Below are positions 16,885 to 25,294 of a DNA stretch of 38,100 bases, one piece after another; within the stretch, counting starts at the first letter, position 1, and each line of letters begins with the position of its first letter. The DNA is taken from NCBI RefSeq assembly GCF_028275115.1, contig NZ_JAQCNH010000009.1:1-38100 (forward strand), written 5' to 3'. Under the pieces are notes generated by a model. The model ran no database searches, was not told the origin of the DNA, and saw only the letters and a list, made by a program, of their open reading frames with translations. This DNA comes from Halorientalis sp. (GTDB lineage: Archaea; Halobacteriota; Halobacteria; Halobacteriales; Haloarculaceae). A program made the translations under genes and the position numbers.

Positions 16885-18210
16885 ATGATCGGCGTCGTCG
16901 GCGGCGGGGTCGCGGGGCTGGCCGCGGCCCACCGGCTCCAGCAGGCCGGCCACGAAGTACAGGTGTTCGAGGCGGGGACGGACGTGGGCGGCCTCGCAGC
17001 CGTCTACGAGACCGCCGGCGATTCCATCGAGAAGTTCTACCATCACCTCTCGAAGTCCGAGGAGACCATCGTCGAACTGGCCGAGAAACTGGGCCTCGGC
17101 GACCGGATCGAGTGGCGCATCGGGAAGAACGCCTACTACGTCGACGGGGTCGTCCACCCGCTGGACACGGCCTGGCAGATTCTCGCCTACCCACACCTCT
17201 CGCTGTACGATAAGTTCCGGCTGGCGATGCTCACCATGGAGGTGGACGTTCGCGGCGGCCGCCCCTCTTTCGACACGTACGACGACCTCGAGGCCTTCGA
17301 GGACGTACCCGTCACAGAGTTCCTGCTCGACCACACCAGCCGGAGCGTCTACGAGAACTTCTGGGAGCCACTGCTCGCCGCCAAGTTCGGCTCGCGTAGG
17401 GAGGACGTCAGCGCCGCCTGGCTCCTGGGCCGGGTGAAGTTCCGTGGCGAGCGCGACCTCCTGCGCGGCGAGATTCTCGGCTATCCCGACGGCGGCTTCG
17501 CACCCTTCCTCGACGCGCTGGTCGAGGCCGTGGGCCGCGAGAACATCACCACGGGCGCACGCGTGACCGACCTCGCGACCGGCGACGAGGCCGTCGAGTC
17601 GCTGTCGGTCACGACTGACGAGGGGGCCGAAACACACGACGTGGACGGCGTCGTCGTCGCCGCGATGCCCGACGTGCTGGAGGCGCTGACGGGCTACCCC
17701 TGTGAGATCGACTTCCAGGGGACGGTCTGTTCTGTCTGGAGCATGGAGGAGTCGCTGACAGACACGTACTGGCTGAACCTCGCCGACGACGCTCCCTTCG
17801 GCGTGTTCATCGAACACACCAACTTCGTCCCGGCCGAGCGCTACGGCGACGAACACCTCTACTACACCGCCAGCTACGTCCAGGACCTCGATGCGGACCT
17901 GTGGGGCCTGGACGACGGCGCGGTCGAACGACTGTGGCAGGACGGCATCGCCGACCTGTTCCCCCAGTTCGACCCCGACAGCGTGAACTGGGTCGAGACG
18001 GCACGCAACCCCCGGACCGCACCCGTCTACGAACGGGGGTATCTGGACATGGTGGTCCCCTACGACCTCTCGGAGCCGGTCGCCGACGGCGTCACGTACG
18101 CCGGGATGGCTAGCCGCGCCCAGTACCCGGAACGCAGTCTCAACGGCGGTATCGAGGCCGGGTTCGCCGCTGCCGACGTGCTGATTGGGGAGAGTCAAAC
18201 CGGCGTTTGA
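16885..18210 (+). CDS. FAD-dependent amine-oxidase-type oxidoreductase (protoporphyrinogen oxidase-like)
   Basis: A 441-residue flavoprotein of the amine oxidase / protoporphyrinogen oxidase-like superfamily. The N-terminal Rossmann motif is IGVVGGGVAGLAAAHRLQQA, ending in the acidic residue of FEAGTDVGGLA; further on YPDGGFAPFLDALVEAVG and DGVVVAAMPDVLEAL are family-like, and the C-terminal FAD contact is VTYAGMASRAQYPERSLNGG. The substrate cannot be told; related proteins include carotenoid/phytoene desaturases, UDP-sugar mutase-like enzymes and haem-pathway oxidases. I start at the ATG at 16885, nine codons inside the longest frame, because the dinucleotide fold begins there. It stands alone on this strand. 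Confidence 0.8.
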   Translation: MIGVVGGGVAGLAAAHRLQQAGHEVQVFEAGTDVGGLAAVYETAGDSIEKFYHHLSKSEETIVELAEKLGLGDRIEWRIGKNAYYVDGVVHPLDTAWQILAYPHLSLYDKFRLAMLTMEVDVRGGRPSFDTYDDLEAFEDVPVTEFLLDHTSRSVYENFWEPLLAAKFGSRREDVSAAWLLGRVKFRGERDLLRGEILGYPDGGFAPFLDALVEAVGRENITTGARVTDLATGDEAVESLSVTTDEGAETHDVDGVVVAAMPDVLEALTGYPCEIDFQGTVCSVWSMEESLTDTYWLNLADDAPFGVFIEHTNFVPAERYGDEHLYYTASYVQDLDADLWGLDDGAVERLWQDGIADLFPQFDPDSVNWVETARNPRTAPVYERGYLDMVVPYDLSEPVADGVTYAGMASRAQYPERSLNGGIEAGFAAADVLIGESQTGV

Positions 18211-18252
18211 CTCTCCAGAAGACAGGTCATCGGTGGCGGTCATCGATCACGT

Positions 18253-18912
18253 ATGAAACGACGCACGGTACTGACGGCACTCGGCACGGCGACGGTGGCG
18301 ACCGCGGGCTGTCTCGACCGATCCGGGGACGGATCGACGCCGACCGACACGGACGGGCCAGGGCGCTCCGATCGAACGGGGACGCCACCCGGAACGGCGA
18401 CCGACGAGAGACGGACGCCCACGGTTCCCTCAGGGCGGTTCGACGGGACGGACTGCCCCGGCTTCAGCGACAGCGTCGACCGGACGGTCTGTTACCACGC
18501 GATCCAGGACGATGCGGCCGCGGTGTGGATCGAACCCGACCGCGAGGTGTTCGAGCCGACGACCGGCGACGACACGGTGGAGACGATCACGCTCACGCTG
18601 TGCAACGAGTCGGGCGAGCCGTTCGGGCTGAACCCCTACGCCTGGGCGATACAGCGACGGACGGCCGACGGCTGGGAACGCGTCGCGCCCGAGGAGTGGA
18701 TCGAACCCTGGACGACCGTCGACGACGGCGGGACCTACACCTGGCGGCTGAGCGTCGAGACGCATCCGTCCCCTGACCGAGACGATCACCTGACACTGGC
18801 CGAAGACCTCGAGTCGGGCGTCTACGCGTTCACGATCAGGGGATCGCTGGGCGGGGAGACGGGCGGAGCGACCTGGGTCGAGTGTGTCGCGCTCTTCGAG
18901 GTCGACCGCTAG
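18253..18912 (+). CDS. Tat-exported lipoprotein, unknown function
   Basis: A 219-residue protein starting MKRRTVLTALGTATVATAGC: twin arginine, hydrophobic stretch and lipobox with Cys20, the usual haloarchaeal Tat lipoprotein signal. A Thr/Asp/Gly/Pro-rich linker follows to about residue 60, then a compact domain with TVETITLTLCNESGEPFGL, YAWAIQRRTADGWERVAPEE and WIEPWTTVDDGGTYTWRLSV, which looks like a beta-sandwich of the bacterial immunoglobulin-like type. It would sit on the outer face of the cell membrane. It converges with the transducer gene; both stop codons share the palindrome CTAG. Confidence 0.8.
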   Translation: MKRRTVLTALGTATVATAGCLDRSGDGSTPTDTDGPGRSDRTGTPPGTATDERRTPTVPSGRFDGTDCPGFSDSVDRTVCYHAIQDDAAAVWIEPDREVFEPTTGDDTVETITLTLCNESGEPFGLNPYAWAIQRRTADGWERVAPEEWIEPWTTVDDGGTYTWRLSVETHPSPDRDDHLTLAEDLESGVYAFTIRGSLGGETGGATWVECVALFEVDR

Positions 18913-20570
18913 TCCTCTAGCGTCGCGTCGATGGTGGCACCGGCACCGCCGGTCGACACCTGTATCTCGTCCAGAAGCGACGAGAGTTGGTCGGCCTCGG
19001 TCGAGAGCTGCTGGATCGTGTCGGTCACCTCGCGGGTGGCGGCGGTCTGTTCCTCCGCCGAGGCCGACACTGTCTGGGCCTCGTCGGCGGTTTCGTCGCT
19101 GATCGCGGCTACGGAGTCGATCATGGCGACGACCTCCTGCGTCGTCGAGGCCTGGCGGTCGGTCGCGTCGTCGATCTCCTGGATGCCGGCGTTGACGTTT
19201 TCGATGGTCGCGACGACGGATTCGAGCTTCCCCATTGCGTCCTCGATAGTGTCGGCCCCGCTCTCGACGCTGTCTTCCATGTCGTCCATCTCGTCGGTGG
19301 CGGCCGCCGCCTGTGTGCGCATCTCGGCGATAACCGACTCGACCTCGTCGGTGGCGTCCTGCGTCTCCTCGGCGAGGTCTTTTACCTCGTTCGCGACGAC
19401 AGCGAACCCTTCACCGGCCGCACCGGCACGTGCGGCCTCGATAGACGCGTTCAGCGCCAGGGTGTTCGTCTGTTCGGCGATTCCGTCGATCAGGTCGACG
19501 ATCTCGTCGATCTGCTCGATACGCTGATCGAGTGTCTCCACCTCCCTGGCCGCGGAGGCGGCGTTTTCACGAATCGAAGCGATCTCCTCGCCCGCCCGTT
19601 CCGAGGCGTCGCGCGCATCCTCGCCGGTACTCGCTGCGTCCGACGCGGTGCCGGCGACCTCGGTTGCGGAGGAGGCAATTTCTTCGATGGTCGCAGAGAG
19701 GTCGTTCATCCGCTCGGAGGCGTCCGTAACCTGCTCGCGCTGGTCTTCGGCCCCGCTGGCGATGCCTTCCATCGATTCGCTCACCTCGTCACTGGCTCGC
19801 TGTATCTCCTGGCCGCTGGCAGCGGCGTCCTCGCTGACAGTCGCGACAGTGTCGGCGAACTCACTGGCCTCCTCGACTGTCCCCTCGAGCGAGTCGAGCA
19901 TCTCGTTGAACGAAGTGGCGATGTCGGCCATCGCTTCGTTGTCGGTGTCTGCGTCCAGCCGCCGGGTCAGGTCGCCATCGGCCACCTCGTCCATCATCGC
20001 CCCGTACTCCTGTGCGCGGGTGCGTAGTTGGTCGGCGACGGCTTCGGCTTCCTGCTTGGCTGCTTCGGCTTCTGCCTGTGCCGCTTCGGCGCGTTCCTGC
20101 TCGCGTTGGGCCTGTTCTTTGGCCGCTTCGGCTTCCTCGATCCGTTCGTCCAGACTGGCTGCCGTCTCCTCGAAGCCGCGGTACACGTCGCCGAGTTCGT
20201 CGGCACGCTGTTCGGGAATCCGGAACCGGTACTGACCCCGGCCGACCGCCTCGACGGCCTCCTGAAGGGTCTTGATGATCATGTAGGACTCGCCGTAGAT
20301 CATCCCACCGAAGAGGAACGTCGCGCCGAAGATCGCACCGACGGTGAGCCAACTCCCGTCGTACACCGCGGTCAAAACCGGGACGCCGATGGCGATGGTC
20401 GAGTATATCCACAGTTCTCTGTTCAGTGTCCGTTGAATCACCTTAGGAAAGAGCCGTTTGAACTGCTGTGAAGCGGTCCCGATGAGGTACCACCACCACT
20501 CGACAGTCGAGTACGACGGTGAGATATCGGTGGGGTCCCTGCCTGCGGGGTCGGCACGCTCGGTACTCAT
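18909..20570 (-). CDS. Membrane-bound chemotaxis transducer (MCP-type) without a sensor domain
   Basis: A 553-residue methyl-accepting-type transducer. Two adjacent membrane helices (about 53-70 and 74-92) are joined by only a few residues, so there is no extracellular sensor. A HAMP domain follows (about 95-147), a coiled coil rich in Ala, Glu and Gln (141-185), a second HAMP (about 185-238, GAMMDEVADGDLTRRLDAD), then the signalling hairpin with the conserved tip AEQTNTLALNASIEAARAGA and GEGFAVVANEVKDLAEET. It should control CheA through CheW. Input may come from a partner membrane protein, as with sensory rhodopsin and its transducer, or from the membrane itself. I use the ATG at 20570; a TTG nine codons upstream is possible. 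Confidence 0.9.
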   Translation of the reverse strand: MSTERADPAGRDPTDISPSYSTVEWWWYLIGTASQQFKRLFPKVIQRTLNRELWIYSTIAIGVPVLTAVYDGSWLTVGAIFGATFLFGGMIYGESYMIIKTLQEAVEAVGRGQYRFRIPEQRADELGDVYRGFEETAASLDERIEEAEAAKEQAQREQERAEAAQAEAEAAKQEAEAVADQLRTRAQEYGAMMDEVADGDLTRRLDADTDNEAMADIATSFNEMLDSLEGTVEEASEFADTVATVSEDAAASGQEIQRASDEVSESMEGIASGAEDQREQVTDASERMNDLSATIEEIASSATEVAGTASDAASTGEDARDASERAGEEIASIRENAASAAREVETLDQRIEQIDEIVDLIDGIAEQTNTLALNASIEAARAGAAGEGFAVVANEVKDLAEETQDATDEVESVIAEMRTQAAAATDEMDDMEDSVESGADTIEDAMGKLESVVATIENVNAGIQEIDDATDRQASTTQEVVAMIDSVAAISDETADEAQTVSASAEEQTAATREVTDTIQQLSTEADQLSSLLDEIQVSTGGAGATIDATLED

Positions 20571-20663
20571 AGTCGGTATAGCGGAAACGACACTCAATAA
20601 CCTACGCGCTCAGTTTTCAAAGGTGAGAACACCTGGACGCCGGCTGGCCGTCTCCCGTGGCGG

Positions 20664-21260
20664 TCAGTCCGCGCCGGCTTCGTCGGAGTCGAGGCCGGGT
20701 GCGTCGGCCGGGTCCACCTCCTCCGGTTCGTCCTGGCCGCCGACGACGACTTCGCCGTCGTCGGTTTCGACGTACACGTCGTCCGCGAATCCGCCTTCCG
20801 CGTGGGGATGGTCCGGACTGTCGAGTTTGTCCGGGGTAGAGGGGGCGTCGGCAATGCCGCCGGCGGGGCGGAACTCGCCGAGCGGGTCGTCGATGGTGAT
20901 TCCCCACTGCTCGAAGAAGTTCACGTAGCGTTCGTAATGGTCCTCGAGTTCGTCGCCGGGGAACTCCATCATCTCCGTCCAGCCGTGGTTGTAGAAGTCG
21001 AAATTGGCCTGAACGTGGGTGATTTCGCGGGCTGCGGCTTCGGTGAGGCCTGATTCCAGAGCGGCGACGTAGGTGTCCATCGTCGCGTCGAAAAACTCGT
21101 CGAGGTGGGCGCGTCGGGACTCCCTGTGAGCCTCGTCGGCCTTGTCGAGGAACACGCCAGTGTGGAGGTCGACCAAGCGGTCGTTGACCCGCTGGCCGAT
21201 TACGGGAGCTGTCAGTGCTTTCTTTGCGGCCCAGTGGCGGACGTTCTGACGGATTTTCAT
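20664..21260 (-). CDS. Conserved haloarchaeal protein (DUF6149-like)
   Basis: A 198-residue soluble protein. The first 130 residues are mostly helical (MKIRQNVRHWAAKKALTAPV, HLDEFFDATMDTYVAALESG, HVQANFDFYNHGWTEMMEFP), then a Pro/Asp-rich tail with FADDVYVETDDGEVVVGGQD. It resembles the haloarchaeal family I know as DUF6149; the name is from memory and should be verified. Function unknown. A strong TATA box at 21286-21295 lies 26-35 bases before the ATG, which indicates a nearly leaderless transcript. Confidence 0.8.
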   Translation of the reverse strand: MKIRQNVRHWAAKKALTAPVIGQRVNDRLVDLHTGVFLDKADEAHRESRRAHLDEFFDATMDTYVAALESGLTEAAAREITHVQANFDFYNHGWTEMMEFPGDELEDHYERYVNFFEQWGITIDDPLGEFRPAGGIADAPSTPDKLDSPDHPHAEGGFADDVYVETDDGEVVVGGQDEPEEVDPADAPGLDSDEAGAD

Positions 21261-21285
21261 CTCGACCCATTCGTAAGGATGGGGT

Positions 21286-21295
21286 GTTATAAAAC
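21286..21295 (-). promoter_or_regulatory. TATA box for the DUF6149-like gene
   Basis: On the minus strand GTTTTATAAC is centred about 30 bases before the ATG at 21260, the standard archaeal position for a leaderless mRNA. It lies in the 162-base divergent region shared with the oxidoreductase at 21423. Confidence 0.6.
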
Positions 21296-21422
21296 GTCCC
21301 GGGTTTCGGTCGACGGTGAAACCGGGGACGGTGTGCGAGCGGACCGCAAGACGGGACCGTCAGCAGCGCGAAACTTTCGCGGATAGCAATGCACATTAGG
21401 CACGGTCCGCTAATTGGATGTA

Positions 21423-22673
21423 ATGACCGCGTCGCACGTGATCATCGGAGACGGTATCGCGGGGAGTTCCGCGGCGGAGACAATCCGGGAGCAGGACCCC
21501 GATGCCGACATCACGGTCGTCACCGAGGAGGGCGAGGCGCTGTACAACCGGATTCTCATCAAGGAGTTCGCCAAGGGGAAACTTCCCGAAGCGCCGATCT
21601 CCATCCACGAGGAAGACTGGTACGCGGAGCGGGACATCGACCTCGCACTCAATACAGTCGTCACGGGCGTGGACACCGACGAGAAGGTAGTCCACACCTA
21701 CGACAGCGGCGAGATCGAGTACGACAAACTCCTGCTGTCGACCGGCGGGACACCGACGCAGCTTCCCGTCGACAACTCCGACGCCGAGGGCGTCCACCAC
21801 TTCTGGACGTTCCAGGACGCGCGTGCCATTCAAGAGCACGCCGACGAGTCCGACACGGGCCTCGTCGTCGGGGCGGGCCTGCTCGGGATCGATCTGGCGG
21901 CTATCTGTGGTGCACAGGACGTCGACGCCCACTACCTCATGCGGGGCAACCGCTGGTGGCGCTACGCCCTCTCGCTGGACGGGGCAGAGATCATTCACGA
22001 GGCGCTCGAAGACAACGGTGTCACCCCGGTCTTCGATTCCGGCGTCGACCACTTCACGACCGACGACGACGGCGTCGTTACCGGTGCAGTCGACCCCAAC
22101 GGCGAGGCGTACGAGGGCGAGTTCGTCGGCGTCGCCATCGGTCTGAACTTCAACACCGAGTTCCTCCGTGACACTGATGTCGAACTCGACGACGGCATCG
22201 TCGTCGACGAGTATATGCAGACCAGCGCCGAGGACGTGTACGCCGCAGGTGACGTTACCCGTTTTTACGACACCATCCTCGGGGAGCACGCACAGAACGG
22301 GGCCTGGGGTTCGGCGAAGGAACAGGGCGCGGTCGCCGGCGAAAACATGGTCGCAGACGAGGAGAGCGAGGCGTTCCGCTGGGTCTCCTCGTACTCGATT
22401 ACGCACTTCGATTTCCCGTTCCTCTCCTTTGGGCACCCGACAGTGGGCGACGACCACGCCGAGCGCAAATACTCCGACACGGAGTGGCGGCGGCTGGCGT
22501 TCAAAGACGGCAAGATCGTCGGTGGCGTTCTCATCGGCGATCTGGCCCCCCAGTCGAAGTACAAACAGCTGATCCGCGAGGAACGTGTCGTCTCCGACCA
22601 GAAGGAGGTCCTGCTGGAACAGGACGTGGACCTGGAGCGACTCAGCGCGCCCGCGACCGCCGAGTCCGAGTGA
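21423..22673 (+). CDS. FAD-dependent pyridine nucleotide-disulfide oxidoreductase
   Basis: A 416-residue flavoprotein of the NADH:rubredoxin / nitrite-reductase-like reductase group. FAD motif HVIIGDGIAGSSAAETIREQ at the start; the loop ALYNRILIKEFAKGKL is the usual conserved LYxR(I/P)xL region; NAD-binding motif LVVGAGLLGIDLAAICGA; FAD-closing motif EDVYAAGDVTRFYD. There are no redox-active CxxxxC cysteines, so it is not a thioredoxin or lipoamide reductase. Likely passes electrons from NAD(P)H to a small redox protein, partner unknown. I use the ATG at 21423 rather than an in-frame TTG three codons earlier. Confidence 0.88.
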   Translation: MTASHVIIGDGIAGSSAAETIREQDPDADITVVTEEGEALYNRILIKEFAKGKLPEAPISIHEEDWYAERDIDLALNTVVTGVDTDEKVVHTYDSGEIEYDKLLLSTGGTPTQLPVDNSDAEGVHHFWTFQDARAIQEHADESDTGLVVGAGLLGIDLAAICGAQDVDAHYLMRGNRWWRYALSLDGAEIIHEALEDNGVTPVFDSGVDHFTTDDDGVVTGAVDPNGEAYEGEFVGVAIGLNFNTEFLRDTDVELDDGIVVDEYMQTSAEDVYAAGDVTRFYDTILGEHAQNGAWGSAKEQGAVAGENMVADEESEAFRWVSSYSITHFDFPFLSFGHPTVGDDHAERKYSDTEWRRLAFKDGKIVGGVLIGDLAPQSKYKQLIREERVVSDQKEVLLEQDVDLERLSAPATAESE

Positions 22674-22757
22674 CGACCGTCGGCTAACGGCGGATTCCAC
22701 GCGCTCACGAACCCACGTATCGAAGGCGTTTTCTCCCGGCACGGCCGAAACGAACGT

Positions 22758-23171
22758 ATGAACGGTGGCGGGAGCAGCGACATGACCCTTGCCTTCGACC
22801 TGAGCGCGCTCAAGAAGTTGGCACACCCCGATTCGGTGTTCAACGACGCGCGACAGTGGAGCGAGTACGTCGGCGTCGTCTCGGAGAAGCCGACCTACGT
22901 GGTGACCAACTTCACGCGCAAACACCGGATTCGTCAGGACTTCTTTTCCGGGCCGCGGGGTCGCGAGGAGAGCCTCGACAACGTACGCGGACAGTTCGAG
23001 ACCGACCGCCACGTCTTCGTCGGCACCGACGACGAGGACGACGCACTGGCCGAGGCCGTCGACTGGGAGTTCCTCCACATCGAGGACGCCGCAGCGGCCG
23101 CCAACTGGGAGCTCGGCGAACCGGACACGCCCGACCAGAGCGTCGAAGATAGCCGCGACGACTGGCCCTGA
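22758..23171 (+). CDS. Small conserved haloarchaeal protein, unknown function
   Basis: A 137-residue soluble acidic protein. The N-terminal helix region is MTLAFDLSALKKLAHPDSVF, then NDARQWSEYVGVVSEKPTYV, and the end is Asp/Glu-rich. An internal ATG at the MTLAF position (residue 9) is an alternative start. I recall similar haloarchaeal proteins but no function. It lies 84 bases after the oxidoreductase on the same strand; a functional link is possible but unproven. Confidence 0.75.
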   Translation: MNGGGSSDMTLAFDLSALKKLAHPDSVFNDARQWSEYVGVVSEKPTYVVTNFTRKHRIRQDFFSGPRGREESLDNVRGQFETDRHVFVGTDDEDDALAEAVDWEFLHIEDAAAAANWELGEPDTPDQSVEDSRDDWP

Positions 23172-23261
23172 CCCCCACACTCCCGTCCCGTCTGTGGTCC
23201 GACGTGCAGCCGGTCGAAAGAGAACGACACTGTTATTGGATATTGTTGCCAATTTGTCATT

Positions 23262-24104
23262 GTGTCCCTGGATATCGGAACGGCCATTAGCGACGGTCTC
23301 GACAGAGTGCTCACTCGGCCCGGCGCGTCTCTGGTCGGTGCGTTTCTCGTGCTCGGGTTCGCGAACGCGGTCGTTGTACAGTCACTGACTGCGGCCGCGG
23401 CCGAGTTCGTCGTGAACGAGTTCGGGCCACAACTTGCCGAGGCGGACGCGCTGGACGAGTTCCGGCGTAACGTCGGCGTGTCGCCCCTCTCCGTATCGCT
23501 CCCGCCCGCACTGCTCGGCGCGGCGTTCGTCGTGCTCGCGTTCCTAACGGAAGCTATCAGTATCGTCGCGGTGCGGGTGTTCGCCGCACCCGACCCGGAG
23601 CGACTGCCCGAGGGGGTCGCCGACGGGTTGACACTCGCGACCCTGAACGGGTTCCTCGCCGGAATCCTCACGTTCGTAATCGTCGCCGTCGGATTCGTGG
23701 TCGGGTTGGTTGGCGTCATCGTCGGGGGATTCGTCGTGGCCGCAGTGCTCGGCGTCTCCCTGCTTTTCGCCCGGCAGGCGGTAGCGCTCGGCGACGAGAA
23801 CGCCATCACCGCCCTGCGCGAGAGTTGGGACGTCGCGAAAGGGAATCGCTGGTACCTGCTCGGACTGGTCGTCGTTCTGGCTCTCGTCAGCCTCGTCATC
23901 GGTGGCGGCGGCGGCCTGATCGGCGGCCTGTTCGGTCCGGCGGCGAGCACGCTGGTTAGCGTCGTGGTCGGTGCGGCAGTCGGCGTCTTCGGCATCGCGG
24001 CAACCACGCAGGCCTACCAGCAACTCCGCGTGGGGCGAGACCAGACCGGTGGGAGCAGCGACGGCGGACACAAGCCAGCGGAGAGTGGAAACGACGTATA
24101 CTGA
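23262..24104 (+). CDS. Multi-pass membrane protein, unknown function
   Basis: A 280-residue integral membrane protein starting at a GTG (MSLDIGTAISDGLDRVLTRP). I count about five or six hydrophobic helices: around 23-45, 80-105, 128-150 and 155-170, 195-215, 222-250, the later ones very rich in Gly and Val. The cytosolic loop LLFARQAVALGDENAITALR with ESWDVAKGNRWYLLGL resembles a repeated motif of haloarchaeal membrane proteins in which a short amphipathic helix precedes a transmembrane pair. The C-terminus is polar. No catalytic motif seen. Confidence 0.75.
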   Translation: MSLDIGTAISDGLDRVLTRPGASLVGAFLVLGFANAVVVQSLTAAAAEFVVNEFGPQLAEADALDEFRRNVGVSPLSVSLPPALLGAAFVVLAFLTEAISIVAVRVFAAPDPERLPEGVADGLTLATLNGFLAGILTFVIVAVGFVVGLVGVIVGGFVVAAVLGVSLLFARQAVALGDENAITALRESWDVAKGNRWYLLGLVVVLALVSLVIGGGGGLIGGLFGPAASTLVSVVVGAAVGVFGIAATTQAYQQLRVGRDQTGGSSDGGHKPAESGNDVY

Positions 24105-24124
24105 GCCACGTCGGCGACCCGCGG

Positions 24125-24132
24125 CGTTTAAG
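24125..24132 (+). promoter_or_regulatory. TATA-like box for the DUF5815-like gene
   Basis: GTTTAAGC lies 26-33 bases before the ATG at 24158, right for a leaderless archaeal transcript. The flanking sequence is GC-rich. Confidence 0.4.
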
Positions 24133-24157
24133 CGGGCGCGAGTCGTACCAGTCTGCG

Positions 24158-24691
24158 ATGCCAGAACCGCGCGTGCCGGGCGACGGGGGCGATGATCTGG
24201 AGTTGTCCTGTGGCGAACCCGTCAGTCCTCGCCAACTCGACCTCGGCGTCCGGGAGTTCGACTGTGACTGTGGCGATGCTCACGGAGTCGTGATGGACGT
24301 CCACCCACTGGGTCGGTTCGTCCCGGAGTCACTGGCGGACGTGTTGCGCGCCACGGTCGAACCGGAAGACGAGTTCGACGAGTTCACCACCGCCCACCTG
24401 ATGGGGATGGTCATCGAGGAGTTCCCCGGACAGGTCGCGAGTGCGGACCTCTCGGACGACGGCGACGTGGGCTACAGCGCCATCTGGGTCACGGACCTGG
24501 ACTCGCGAGAGCTCCACGAGGTAGTCGTCGAACTGCTCGTCGAACTTATGGAGCACGCGATGAGTCACGCCGGCGACGACGACGCCATGGCCGAGTTCGA
24601 AGAGCAGATGCTCGAATTCGACGTGAGCGAGTTCGTGGAGACGTATCGGCGAGAACGAGAGTTCGAGTCGGAACACGACACGGCGGTCTGA
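24158..24691 (+). CDS. Conserved haloarchaeal protein (DUF5815-like)
   Basis: A 177-residue soluble acidic protein. It has two close cysteines in FDCDCGDAHGVVMDVHPLGR and a third at LSCGEP, so a small metal site is possible. TTAHLMGMVIEEFPGQVASA and LHEVVVELLVELMEHAMSHA look helical and conserved. It resembles the haloarchaeal family I remember as DUF5815; the name needs checking. Function unknown. Oddity: the last ten codons (FESEHDTAV) recur 123 bp downstream in the same frame, past the stop codon. Confidence 0.78.
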   Translation: MPEPRVPGDGGDDLELSCGEPVSPRQLDLGVREFDCDCGDAHGVVMDVHPLGRFVPESLADVLRATVEPEDEFDEFTTAHLMGMVIEEFPGQVASADLSDDGDVGYSAIWVTDLDSRELHEVVVELLVELMEHAMSHAGDDDAMAEFEEQMLEFDVSEFVETYRREREFESEHDTAV

Positions 24692-24813
24692 GTCGTGTCC
24701 GGCGAATGTACCCCGCGAGCGCCGGGCGAACGACCAGGCCGTGGCCCAGCGAGTGTGGTGTCGGGAGACGGAGTCTCTCGAACGTTCGAGTCGGAACACG
24801 ATACGGCGGTCTG
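24661..24813 (+). repeat. Direct repeat of the gene 3' end, 123-bp period
   Basis: Thirty bases beginning GTTCGAGTCGGAACACGA occur at 24661-24690 and 24784-24813 with one mismatch. The distance, 123 bp, is 41 codons, so the second copy stays in the frame of the upstream gene, whose stop is at 24689-24691. The rest of 24692-25005 has no gene I can support; it includes an AT-rich spot (24893-24905) and a perfect inverted repeat ACGAACGGTTCGT (24914-24926). Confidence 0.85.
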
Positions 24814-25005
24814 CGTCGTCTCGTCGCGGGAACTGCCGGCACACCCAGCGCGTCCCAGCACAGCCGGAGTCGTTGCACACGGGCGCGAGTTGTATTTACA
24901 ATTTAGTACTGAAACGAACGGTTCGTATGACGGTGGCTGACAGACACCGATAGCCGCCGTCGGTGGGTTTTCGTCGAACGGCGGTCTGACGGGTGTCTGA
25001 CGCAG

Positions 25006-25014
25006 TTTAATACC
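25006..25014 (+). promoter_or_regulatory. TATA box for the small gene at 25037
   Basis: TTTAATACC lies 23-31 bases before the ATG, fitting a leaderless archaeal promoter in an otherwise GC-rich region. Confidence 0.55.
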
Positions 25015-25036
25015 ATAGTAGCGTATCTAAATTGGT

Positions 25037-25264
25037 ATGCGCATACGTCAGGGCGAGTTCGAACGCATCCACACTGTGCTCACCGACGCGGACGCAGACG
25101 AGCCACTGACAGCGCGGGAGATTCTGAACGTGCTGGACGAGTACGGCGAGGAGTTCGACAGCGCCCACCAGGTCGCGACGGTGCTGGGTCGGCACGCCGA
25201 GACCGACGAGGTCGAGGTTATCCGCGACCAGCCGTACCGGTATCGCTTCCAGGACGGGTCCTGA
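25037..25264 (+). CDS. Small winged-helix-like protein, unknown function
   Basis: A 75-residue protein: MRIRQGEFERIHTVLTDADA, LTAREILNVLDEYGEEFDSA, HQVATVLGRHAETDEVEVIR, then a final strand YRYRF. The pattern helix, helix (TAREILNVL), helix (SAHQVATVLGRHA) and a beta-wing resembles a small winged-helix DNA-binding fold, but without a recognised family it stays hypothetical. A TATA box at the leaderless distance and the start fit support expression. Confidence 0.7.
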   Translation: MRIRQGEFERIHTVLTDADADEPLTAREILNVLDEYGEEFDSAHQVATVLGRHAETDEVEVIRDQPYRYRFQDGS

Positions 25265-25294
25265 GGGCGGCCACACCGCTGCTCGCCCGGGCCT

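Noticed and set aside
16147..18243. 698-codon minus-strand frame opposite the FAD enzyme
   Set aside because: It overlaps several unrelated genes and is an antisense shadow of the 441-residue flavoprotein.
21396..23252. 618-codon minus-strand frame opposite the oxidoreductase
   Set aside because: It spans two clear plus-strand genes and their intergenic region, and has no family features.
24914..24926. Inverted repeat ACGAACGGTTCGT just before a tiny 8-codon frame
   Set aside because: The frame is too short to support as a gene and the repeat could be chance; noted only within the intergenic description.
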